Positions 7,815 through 15,094 of a stretch of DNA of 15,229 nt are shown here, one piece after another. Both the position numbers and the translations under genes were made by a program. Location of the stretch: positions 1 to 15,229 of the forward strand of contig JBHIWT010000073.1 of the NCBI GenBank assembly GCA_041987265.1, given 5' to 3'. The notes under the pieces were generated by a model. That model did not search any database and was not told the DNA's origin. It saw only the letters and a program-made list of their open reading frames with translations. The stretch is from IH12 sp041987265 (lineage in GTDB: Bacteria; Pseudomonadota; Alphaproteobacteria; Caulobacterales; Hyphomonadaceae). Numbering within the stretch: the stretch's first letter is position 1; each line of letters starts with the position of its first letter.

Positions 7815-9407
7815 TTAGTCGGATTCTGCGGCTGGAGCCTGTCCGGCTGCGTATTTCAGCCATGCGGTGGCCGATGGGTTGGTCGCAGGCGCGTCGCCGC
7901 GCAGCATCGGGACGAGCGCTTTCTGCCAATCGTTGGCCGGTTCAAGTTCGCCGCTCGCCAGGGCGCCGAGATAGTGGCCGTAATGGAGCAGCAGGTATGC
8001 CTCGGTGGGCGTGTAGTCGGCTGCCGGTTCGACCTCGAAGCCGCCCTTGAGGACATAGGCGGCGTGGTTTGGCGGCGCCTCCATCCTGACCATGGTGAGA
8101 ATGTCGGCCAGCGCCTGCGCGACATCGGGCGTTTCGAGAATGCCGGAATGGCTGGCGGCGAAGCCCTGCTCGCTGATCGCTTGTTGGCGCGCGGGCGCGT
8201 GAAGCTGGCTGGATAGCGGGACGACGCCGTCTGAACCGTTTTCGAGATCGTCCGGACTGCCGTTGTCGTAGGCGAAGAACAGGTGGTGCTGGATGTCGTC
8301 GGACAGGGGTTGCCGATAGACGTCGCTGACGAAGGCGTTGTCGGGATTGAGGTCGCGCCAGGATGGCAGGACCAGTCCGCCGCCGGCAGCGGCCATTCGC
8401 GCCGATGGGTGACCGCCGAATGGCGAGGCTAGGCTGACGAAGACGATCGGGGCTTTCGGGCCCATTTGTTCGGCCCTGACGTTCAGAGCTTCGCGGACAA
8501 CGAGACCGCCCATCGAATGCGCGACGATCACCATTGGCACGCTGCGATCGATCGAGACGGTCTGCCCTGACAGGAAGACATCATAGAACAGTTTGCCCAT
8601 CTGACCGAGGTCCTCGCCGGACGGGTAGTAGTAGAACCACGGCTTGAAGCGCGTGCGGTCGATCTGGTCGACGAGCCACTGGAATTCGCGCGGGCTGCCG
8701 GAAATGCCGTGAACGAAGATGATCGGCAACTTGTGACCGAGGTCTTCTTCGAGCGCGTAGAATACGGTGGGAAAGCTTTCGAGAAATTCCGCCGGATCGT
8801 ACTGGCCGAGGACGGCCATGTCCTTCGAGAAGATGGGATCATCCAGGCTGCGCAGGGCGCCGACCGGAAAGAACAGGGATTCCGCTCGTTCGGTCTGGAC
8901 GGGCGCCGGGAGCGTGACATCCCAATCGATCGCAAACGGCGCTTCCAGCTCGACGATGTGGGCCGGCACGATCATCGACGGGTGGTTCTGCTTGTTGAGC
9001 GCGAGACGGGTATGGGAGACCGCTTCGACGCGATCGAATTCGGCGTTCCGGTTAAGATCGGCGAAGGCGATGATGTCGTAGTCGCCGGGCGGCAGGTCGA
9101 GGCCGAAATGGCCATCGATGCGAACGAGGCGGTTGGCGACGACCAGTTCGTGCGGCTTGAAGCGGCTGGAGAAGGCGGCGACGGCGATGGGCGCATCGGC
9201 GGGGACGACGCCAGCAGGGTCCGTGATCTGGCCGATGACGCCGAAATTCTGGCGGTCGATCAGGTGGTTGAGATTGCGCTGGGAAGGATCGGCGCGCTGG
9301 AGTTCGCGATACTCGGCCTGGACCCTGGAATACTTGAGATAATTGCAGCCAGAACAGACGAACAGGCTGAGGCAGGCGAGCGCGAATGTTTGCAGCAGCT
9401 TGTTCAT
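7815..9407 (-). CDS. Lipoprotein with N-terminal beta domain and alpha/beta-hydrolase (lipase/esterase-like) domain
   Basis: From the ATG at 9405-9407 the protein has 530 residues. A signal peptide (MNKLLQTFALACLSLFVC) ends in SGC, with Cys21 the probable lipidated residue, so it should be anchored in an outer or inner membrane. Residues about 55-170 look like a transthyretin- or carboxypeptidase-regulatory-type beta domain with an Asp/Asn-rich, possibly Ca2+-binding loop (AFADLNRNAEFDRVEA). The hydrolase domain follows: IIFVHGISGSP (His233 in the oxyanion region), nucleophile VAHSMGG with Ser298, probable Asp393 in GSDGVVPL and His420 in AASHSGIL. A C-terminal tail of about 85 residues has no family I recognise. 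A TTG further upstream could extend the frame, but the lipoprotein signal supports the chosen start. The substrate is unknown; lipase or esterase activity is inferred. Confidence 0.8.
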   Translation of the reverse strand: MNKLLQTFALACLSLFVCSGCNYLKYSRVQAEYRELQRADPSQRNLNHLIDRQNFGVIGQITDPAGVVPADAPIAVAAFSSRFKPHELVVANRLVRIDGHFGLDLPPGDYDIIAFADLNRNAEFDRVEAVSHTRLALNKQNHPSMIVPAHIVELEAPFAIDWDVTLPAPVQTERAESLFFPVGALRSLDDPIFSKDMAVLGQYDPAEFLESFPTVFYALEEDLGHKLPIIFVHGISGSPREFQWLVDQIDRTRFKPWFYYYPSGEDLGQMGKLFYDVFLSGQTVSIDRSVPMVIVAHSMGGLVVREALNVRAEQMGPKAPIVFVSLASPFGGHPSARMAAAGGGLVLPSWRDLNPDNAFVSDVYRQPLSDDIQHHLFFAYDNGSPDDLENGSDGVVPLSSQLHAPARQQAISEQGFAASHSGILETPDVAQALADILTMVRMEAPPNHAAYVLKGGFEVEPAADYTPTEAYLLLHYGHYLGALASGELEPANDWQKALVPMLRGDAPATNPSATAWLKYAAGQAPAAESD

Positions 9408-9575
9408 CAGGGGCGGCGCCCTCCCTGTCTGGCTGTAACCTCGCATGAGGCTGAGCGGCTGGTGCAGTTGAGTAACCAATCCCGAGACGATTGTCGCCCG
9501 AGGCGTTGCAATTTTGCCCGGGAGTTGAGGTGAATGGACCAGATTTTGGCGGCCGGGGCGTAGTCGGGGTTACAA

Positions 9576-9608
9576 CGCGCCGGACGAGCGTTGGACCCGT
9601 CCGGCGCG
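9576..9608 (-). terminator. Strong GC-rich inverted repeat after osmC (possible terminator)
   Basis: Perfect 11-bp arms CGCGCCGGACG (9576-9586) and CGTCCGGCGCG (9598-9608) enclose an 11-base loop. It sits 12 bases past the osmC stop in the direction of minus-strand transcription. No U-run follows (the next bases read GTTGTAACC), so a classical intrinsic terminator is doubtful. It may act as an mRNA 3' end or stability hairpin separating osmC from the hydrolase gene. Confidence 0.45.
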
Positions 9609-9620
9609 CCGTGGCGTTCG

Positions 9621-10175
9621 CTAGGCGGTGCGTGACAGCTCGATGCGGGGGGCGTGTCGCAGGGTCTGCATCACGACGCAGCTTTGTTCAGCGGCTGCGA
9701 GTATGGCGTCGAGTGTCTGCGCCGGGACGTTGTGCGCCGGCTCCATGCGGACGGCGATGCGGATATCGCTGAAGCCGACAGGCACGTCCGTGTTCATCTT
9801 CAACGTTCCGCGCAGGTCGACGTCGGCTTCAACCGCGACTTCCAGCGACGCCAGCTGGACGCCGAGCATGTTGGCGATGACGCGGATCGTGCTGTCGAGG
9901 CAGCTGGCGATGGCGGCGCAGAGAATGTCGCCGGGTACGGGGCCATCGCTGGTTCCGCCGACGCCCTTGTGGAGGGCGATTCTCAGACGCGTGCGGGACG
10001 GATCGGCGAATTCGATCTCGCCGGCGAGCGGCTGTGTCGCCGGTATTTGGTCGGACACCGAGCGGGCGTGATCGGTCACCACAGCGGCTTCGGGCGTGCG
10101 GACATAGGTCTCGCGCAAGGGCGCCTGGCGCTGTTTCATGTCCGTGGTTGCTGGTTTTTCGGTCGTTGCAAGCAT
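9621..10175 (-). CDS. OsmC/Ohr family protein
   Basis: The family comprises thiol-dependent peroxidases that reduce organic hydroperoxides, plus relatives of unknown substrate. The 184-residue product has the first conserved cysteine in AAIASCLDSTIRVIANMLG (Cys92) and the second in AAEQSCVVMQTLR (Cys166); an extra Cys86 lies just before. The second site reads CVV where Ohr and OsmC usually have CP, so it may be a distinct subfamily. The start at 10173-10175 is set by GGAG seven bases upstream; the frame extends ten codons further without support. Residues 1-20 are polar and probably disordered. It is divergent from the HxlR-type regulator with 140 bp between them, suggesting control by that regulator in response to an electrophile or peroxide (inference). 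Confidence 0.88.
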   Translation of the reverse strand: MLATTEKPATTDMKQRQAPLRETYVRTPEAAVVTDHARSVSDQIPATQPLAGEIEFADPSRTRLRIALHKGVGGTSDGPVPGDILCAAIASCLDSTIRVIANMLGVQLASLEVAVEADVDLRGTLKMNTDVPVGFSDIRIAVRMEPAHNVPAQTLDAILAAAEQSCVVMQTLRHAPRIELSRTA

Positions 10176-10277
10176 GTTGTTCTCCTTTGCTGCCTGTGCC
10201 TGCAAACTGAGGCGGCGGACGAAAAGGAGATACTTCCCGGGCGGTAGCAGTGCGCGCTGAGGTGGCGTAGGGTTGCA

Positions 10278-10292
10278 CTACACGTTGTGTAG
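10278..10292. promoter_or_regulatory. Palindromic operator candidate, osmC/hxlR divergent region
   Basis: A perfect inverted repeat CTACAC-gtt-GTGTAG is centred in the 140-bp gap between two divergent genes, 24 bases upstream of the regulator's GTG start and about 103 bases from the osmC start. Arm length and spacing suit a dimeric winged-helix protein. HxlR/YodB-type regulators are known to bind short dyads beside or over divergent promoters. The position close to the hxlR start suggests autoregulation at least. Confidence 0.55.
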
Positions 10293-10315
10293 CGACTGCG
10301 AACGGGGGCCAGAAC

Positions 10316-11059
10316 GTGACCGAGCTGGAGTATGACGGGGACCGGCCAGCAGGACCCAATGAGAGCGGCAGCCTTTGCCCGGCGGTGAAGGCCGCAGACA
10401 TGATCGGCGACAAGTGGACGCTGTTGGTGATGCGCGAGCTGCTTTTGGGGTCGTGCCGGTACAATGAATTTCAGCGCGCCCTGCCCCGCATTTCACCGAC
10501 CATCCTGAGCAAACGGCTGAAGCAGATGGAAGCTGACGGGCTGGTGATCAAGAAGTCGATCGCTGGCGAGAAGGCCACGGAATACCGGCTGACGCGGTGC
10601 GGGCGCGAACTGGCGCCGCTGATCGATTACATGTCGAAATGGGGGCTGCGATGGGCCCGGAGGCGGATGAACGAGGAAGACCTCGATGTCGGGTGCTTCA
10701 TGTGGGACTTCCATCGTTCGCTCAACACTACCGAGCTGCCTGACGGCGAGACGATCTTCTGTGTGCACTTTCCGGGGCTGGAGGCGCATGACCGCTGGTG
10801 GCTGATCGCCAAGGACAATGTGGTCGATTTGTGCACCGACGATCCGGGCAAGGACGTTGACCTCTACATTTCCGGCGAACTGCCGGTGATGGCGGAGGTG
10901 TGGATGGGCGATCTGGACGTGCGTGCGGCGGCCAAGGACGAGCAATTGTCGCTGACTGGGGCAACGCACCTCATCCGGTCGGCGTCGAGCTGGTTTCCGC
11001 AGTCGCGGTATGCGGATGTGCGGCCGAAGCGGTTCCTGGGGGCAGACGGCGACGCCTAG
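10316..11059 (+). CDS. HxlR/MarR-like winged-helix transcriptional regulator with SCP2-like C-terminal domain
   Basis: Residues 19-115 form a typical HxlR winged helix: LCPAVKAADMIGDKWTLLVM, then ELLLG, NEFQRALPRISPTILSKRLK and the wing EKATEYRLTRCG. The 247-residue length is about double the minimal HxlR protein. Residues 175-235 (DVDLYISGELPVMAEVWMGD and onward) resemble the SCP2-like sterol-carrier fold often fused to this family, which may bind a hydrophobic ligand. Cys21 occupies the N-terminal position used as redox switch in B. subtilis YodB and HypR, but a Cys-Pro here is also common in members not known to be redox regulated. It starts with GTG at 10316, with GGGGG eight bases upstream. 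It is divergent from osmC, the probable target, and convergent with the next gene (6 bp between stops). Confidence 0.88.
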   Translation: MTELEYDGDRPAGPNESGSLCPAVKAADMIGDKWTLLVMRELLLGSCRYNEFQRALPRISPTILSKRLKQMEADGLVIKKSIAGEKATEYRLTRCGRELAPLIDYMSKWGLRWARRRMNEEDLDVGCFMWDFHRSLNTTELPDGETIFCVHFPGLEAHDRWWLIAKDNVVDLCTDDPGKDVDLYISGELPVMAEVWMGDLDVRAAAKDEQLSLTGATHLIRSASSWFPQSRYADVRPKRFLGADGDA

Positions 11060-11065
11060 GCGCCG

Positions 11066-11845
11066 TTATCGCGTTGAGGCCGCGCTATCCGGTTGGCCGA
11101 CCTCGCCGGGATCCAGCGTGTCGAATGCGATGCGGGTGAAGCGGTAGGTGTAGATATCCTGATTGTCGAGAATGCGGACACCAGCCGGCAGACGGTTTCC
11201 CTGTAGCGTCGTCCAGTCCGTGTAGGTCCATTCGATCGGATCGCCGGGGGCGCCTCCCGGGCGGTCCATGCGGACGCCGCGCAGGCGGTGATCGTTTGCG
11301 TCGATGAAGGCGGCTGCGGACAGGTTGTCGAACCGCATCTCAACGCGCCAGCAATCATGGCCCTGGAAGGTCTCGCGGCCGGTGACCGACTGAATTTCGA
11401 AGACATCGTCCAGGCGCAGCGCCATCAAATGGAACTGGTGGGTGAGGATGACCGCCGCCATTGTGGAATCTGCGGCGGCGGTTTCGTCGCCATCGAGCAT
11501 CCATGCGCCATCAGCGTTGACGCCGGCGATGAAGGGCGGGCCGTCGGGAAACCTCTGGATCATGGTGACTGCGCCGGAAGCGGACGATCTGATCTCGGTC
11601 TGGAAACGGCCCTGCGGCCCGACGCATTCGGCGATGGTTCGCAGGGTCTGGAAACCCTCGCGGCCGGCTCTGGGGCCGATGAAGGCTTTTGAGAGATCGA
11701 CGAGAGCTGCGGCGTCCCGCGGGGAGGCCTGGCCCGTGCAGCCTGTGGCGAACGCTGTTGTGGCGATCAGCCAGTGTCGGCGCGTGCAGTACGCGAGCGT
11801 GAGCGCGCCGCTTTCAGCGCACATCAATTGCGTGTCTTCCGCCAT
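11066..11845 (-). CDS. Uncharacterised exported lipoprotein, possible Tat substrate
   Basis: I do not recognise a named family with certainty. From the ATG at 11843-11845 the product has 259 residues. A long n-region leads to TRRHWLIATTAFATGC: a twin-arginine pair (22-23) followed by a hydrophobic stretch and a lipobox-like ATGC (Cys36), suggesting a Tat-exported lipoprotein. The mature part, with lines such as GAVTMIQRFPDGPPFIAGV, GAWMLDGDETAAAD and CWRVEMRFDNLSAAAFID, looks like the beta-rich repeats of LolA/LppX-type or outer-membrane lipoprotein-sorting folds; this is an impression, not a match. Start choice is uncertain: AGGGG lies only three bases before this ATG, a TTG lies four codons upstream, and another ATG is at 11822-11824. 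It stands alone, convergent with hxlR and divergent from rpsF. Confidence 0.65.
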   Translation of the reverse strand: MAEDTQLMCAESGALTLAYCTRRHWLIATTAFATGCTGQASPRDAAALVDLSKAFIGPRAGREGFQTLRTIAECVGPQGRFQTEIRSSASGAVTMIQRFPDGPPFIAGVNADGAWMLDGDETAAADSTMAAVILTHQFHLMALRLDDVFEIQSVTGRETFQGHDCWRVEMRFDNLSAAAFIDANDHRLRGVRMDRPGGAPGDPIEWTYTDWTTLQGNRLPAGVRILDNQDIYTYRFTRIAFDTLDPGEVGQPDSAASTR

Positions 11846-11887
11846 TTTCCCCTGCAAAAGCCAGACGCCGAACCGGCGGATATGCCG

Positions 11888-11900
11888 GATATATCATATA
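11888..11900 (-). promoter_or_regulatory. AT-rich block with -10-like element for the lipoprotein gene
   Basis: Within a GC-rich region, an isolated run GATATATCATATA stands out. On the minus strand it reads TATGAT (11893-11898), five of six bases of the -10 consensus, about 48 bases upstream of the lipoprotein ATG. No good -35 lies 16-18 bases before it, so this is a partial promoter call. It also contains the self-complementary octamer GATATATC (11888-11895). Confidence 0.35.
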
Positions 11901-11956
11901 AGCGGCCGGAACGGCGCAGGACAGCGCGTCTGGCGCGATTCAGCGGCCTTTTACGC

Positions 11957-11984
11957 TTGATTCCCCCCTGATTTCGCGTATGAC
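11957..11984 (+). promoter_or_regulatory. Candidate promoter of rpsF-rpsR-rplI with GANTC sites
   Basis: TTGATT (11957-11962) and TATGAC (11979-11984) are 16 bases apart, matching four of six consensus bases each, and would start an mRNA near 11991 with a leader of about 105 bases. The -35 overlaps a GATTC (11959-11963), a target of the CcrM methyltransferase in many alphaproteobacteria; another GATTC lies at 11937-11941. The promoter assignment is by pattern only. Confidence 0.4.
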
Positions 11985-12046
11985 GCCCGCTCGCGTGACT
12001 GGCGGTCCGATGGCCCAATTGTGGGTGCTGAGGATCCATCGTGGGC

Positions 12047-12092
12047 GGATCCCCTTCGATCCGGCTGCGCCGCCGGTCCCTAGAAGGGAACC
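12047..12092 (+). promoter_or_regulatory. Structured rpsF leader, possible S6:S18 autoregulatory element
   Basis: Three short hairpins can form directly before rpsF: GGATC/GATCC (12047-12051 with 12058-12062), an alternative CCGGC/GCCGG (12061-12065 with 12072-12076), and GGTCCC paired with GGG(A)ACC (12075-12080 with 12086-12092), whose loop and 3' arm hold the AGAAGGG ribosome binding site. The first two share bases 12061-12062, and the last two share 12075-12076, so they are mutually exclusive in part. rpsF leaders of many bacteria bind the S6:S18 complex through a CCG-containing bulge. A CCG occurs in this leader, but I cannot show that it sits in the required bulge. Confidence 0.4.
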
Positions 12093-12095
12093 ATT

Positions 12096-12479
12096 ATGGC
12101 TCTTTACGAACACGTGGTCGTAACCCGACCCGATATCTCTCCCCAGCAGGTCGACGCGCTGGTGGAAGAAATCACCAATGTTGTGTCGGAAGCTTCCGGT
12201 TCGGTCGGCAAGACCGAATACTGGGGCCTGCGCAACCTGTCCTATCCGATCAAGAAGGCCCGCAAGGCGCACTACTCGCTGATCAACATCGACGCCCCGG
12301 GCGCGGTGCTGCACGAGATCGAGCGCCGTCACCGGATCAACGAGGACGTTCTGCGTTTCCTCACGATCAAGGTGGAAGAGTTCAGCGAGGAACCCTCGCC
12401 GATCGTTGCGCGCAAGGATCGTGATGATCGCCGCCGCCGCCGGGACGATGACCGTCCGCCGCGCGACAGCCGGGACTAG
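12096..12479 (+). CDS. rpsF: 30S ribosomal protein bS6
   Basis: bS6 binds bS18 and the central domain of 16S rRNA in the small subunit platform. The 127-residue product begins with MALYEHVVVTRPD and contains the family core GLRNLSYPIKKARKAHY (44-60) and RRHRINEDVLRFLTIKVEE (77-95). Residues from about 98 to the end are a charged, low-complexity Arg/Asp tail (KDRDDRRRRRDDDRPP), variable in the family and a site of glutamate addition by RimK in E. coli, which is not visible here. The ATG at 12096 has AGAAGGG upstream. It leads the rpsF-rpsR-rplI operon, 12 bases before rpsR. Confidence 0.97.
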   Translation: MALYEHVVVTRPDISPQQVDALVEEITNVVSEASGSVGKTEYWGLRNLSYPIKKARKAHYSLINIDAPGAVLHEIERRHRINEDVLRFLTIKVEEFSEEPSPIVARKDRDDRRRRRDDDRPPRDSRD

Positions 12480-12491
12480 GAGGGACAGAAC

Positions 12492-12752
12492 ATGGCTCAA
12501 CAGAAGATCAACATCGCCAACCTGCCCTCGCGCCGTCCGTTCGGACGCCGCCGGAAGGTTTGCCCGTTCTCCGGCGAGAATGCGCCGCCGATCGATTATA
12601 AAGACGTGAAGATGCTGCAGCGGTACATCTCCGAGAAGGGCAAGATTGTCCCGGCCCGGATCACCGCGGTTTCGGCCAAGAAGCAGCGCCTTCTCGCCAA
12701 CGCCATCAAGCGGGCTCGCCACCTGGCGCTCCTGCCTTACGTCGTGAAGTAA
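12492..12752 (+). CDS. rpsR: 30S ribosomal protein bS18
   Basis: The 86-residue product is a complete bS18, which heterodimerises with bS6 on the 30S platform. Family features are FGRRRKVCPFSGEN (17-30), IDYKDVKMLQRYISEKGKI (34-52) and the basic RNA-binding block AKKQRLLANAIKRARHLALL (62-81). A clear AGGAGGG precedes the ATG. It sits between rpsF and rplI with gaps of 12 and 10 bases, so all three are translated from one mRNA. Confidence 0.98.
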   Translation: MAQQKINIANLPSRRPFGRRRKVCPFSGENAPPIDYKDVKMLQRYISEKGKIVPARITAVSAKKQRLLANAIKRARHLALLPYVVK

Positions 12753-12762
12753 GGAGAGCGTC

Positions 12763-13350
12763 ATGCAAGTCATTCTACTTGAACGCGTCGACAAGCTCGG
12801 CGGGATTGGCGACGAGGTTCGCGTCAAGAACGGGTTCGCCCGCAACTTCCTGCTGCCGCAGGGCAAGGCGCTGCTGGCGACGGACTCCAACCGCCAGCGT
12901 TTCGAGCGCGAGCGGCAGGCGATCGAAGATCGCAACGCCAAGGCGCGTGCAGCGGCGGAGGCCGACGGTCAGGCCGTTGACGGCGCGACCTATGTGCTGA
13001 TCCGTCAGGCTGGCGAGACCGGTCTGCTCTACGGTTCGGTTGCTGCGCGCGATATCGCGGCGGCGGCGGCGCAAGCCGGCCACAAGGTCGAACGTCGCCA
13101 CGTCCACCTGATGCAGCCGATCAAGATGATCGGGATGCATGAAGTGCAGCTGCGCCTTCACCCGGAAGTGTCGGTGACCGTGACGCTGAACGTCGCGCGG
13201 TCGGCGGACGAGGCCGAGCGTCAGGCTGCGGGCGAGAACGTGATCGAGTCCGCTCTGGCGGCCGAACGTGCGCTTGCCGATGAGCAGGCGGGCGAGCTGG
13301 CGGCGGTGGCCGCCGAGGCTGCTGCTGAGCGCGGACCGGCTGAAGAATAG
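12763..13350 (+). CDS. rplI: 50S ribosomal protein bL9
   Basis: bL9 binds 23S rRNA near the L1 stalk base and has an extended two-domain shape. The N-terminal domain is unmistakable (MQVILLERVDKLGGIGDEV, then VKNGFARNFLLPQGKAL at 21-37), followed by the long connecting helix (about 41-74) and the C-terminal domain with GLLYGSVAARDI (87-98). At 195 residues it exceeds the usual ~150: residues from about 147 on form an Ala/Glu-rich acidic tail, frequent in alphaproteobacteria. AAGGAG precedes the ATG. It ends the operon, 27 bp before a strong terminator. Confidence 0.97.
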   Translation: MQVILLERVDKLGGIGDEVRVKNGFARNFLLPQGKALLATDSNRQRFERERQAIEDRNAKARAAAEADGQAVDGATYVLIRQAGETGLLYGSVAARDIAAAAAQAGHKVERRHVHLMQPIKMIGMHEVQLRLHPEVSVTVTLNVARSADEAERQAAGENVIESALAAERALADEQAGELAAVAAEAAAERGPAEE

Positions 13351-13377
13351 CCGCTCGCGACCAGTCTGATCCAAGTC

Positions 13378-13412
13378 AAAAAGGGGAGCTTCTCAGCTCC
13401 CCTTTTTTCTTT
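13378..13412 (+). terminator. Rho-independent terminator of rpsF-rpsR-rplI
   Basis: Perfect 13-bp arms AAAAAGGGGAGCT (13378-13390) and AGCTCCCCTTTTT (13395-13407) enclose a TCTC tetraloop and run into a T-rich tail (TTTTTTCTTT, 13403-13412). The A-tract makes it potentially bidirectional, but no gene ends on the other side. It separates the ribosomal operon from dnaB, which must have its own promoter. Confidence 0.95.
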
Positions 13413-13536
13413 GCGCGATGTGCGGCTGGTCCGCTTGCTGAGGTTTTTCTGGCAAGCATTTTCTGCGCGCCGCTCACAACGAATCGCTTTTCGGTTGGTA
13501 ACTGAAAATCAAGCGGCGAATCGAAATTCTGTCTGC

Positions 13537-13542
13537 GCTAAC
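13537..13542 (+). promoter_or_regulatory. -10-like element directly before dnaB
   Basis: GCTAACAC (13537-13544) agrees in seven of eight positions with the alphaproteobacterial -10 consensus GCTANAWC known from Caulobacter. It ends only about seven bases before the dnaB ATG, so transcription from it would begin at or next to the start codon. No good -35 is visible 16-18 bases upstream. The call depends on the leaderless interpretation described in the findings. Confidence 0.35.
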
Positions 13543-13550
13543 ACGCGCCA

Positions 13551-15029
<1,479 letters not shown>

Positions 15030-15046
15030 GGGCGAGCATTGCCAGT

Positions 15047-15061
15047 GGGGGCGCCTCCCCC
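15047..15061 (+). other. Short GC hairpin between dnaB and alr
   Basis: GGGGG (15047-15051) and CCCCC (15057-15061) around CGCCT form a 5-bp stem 18 bases after the dnaB stop. There is no T-run. It could be a weak pause or stability hairpin; the 65-bp gap suggests alr may be read through from dnaB. Confidence 0.25.
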
Positions 15062-15094
15062 TAATCAGCCGCTATTGGCAGACGGGGTGCGCGC

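Noticed and set aside
8709..9533. 274-codon plus-strand frame opposite the hydrolase gene.
   Set aside because: Acidic, Gly/Arg-rich shadow of the hydrolase coding strand; no start signal or motif.
11940..12941. 333-codon minus-strand frame across rpsF, rpsR and the start of rplI.
   Set aside because: It crosses three certain genes and their ribosome binding sites on the other strand and has no recognisable domain.
15040..15080. TGCCA...TGGCA outer pairing around the GC hairpin after dnaB.
   Set aside because: Only five base pairs closing a long loop; expected by chance in this composition.
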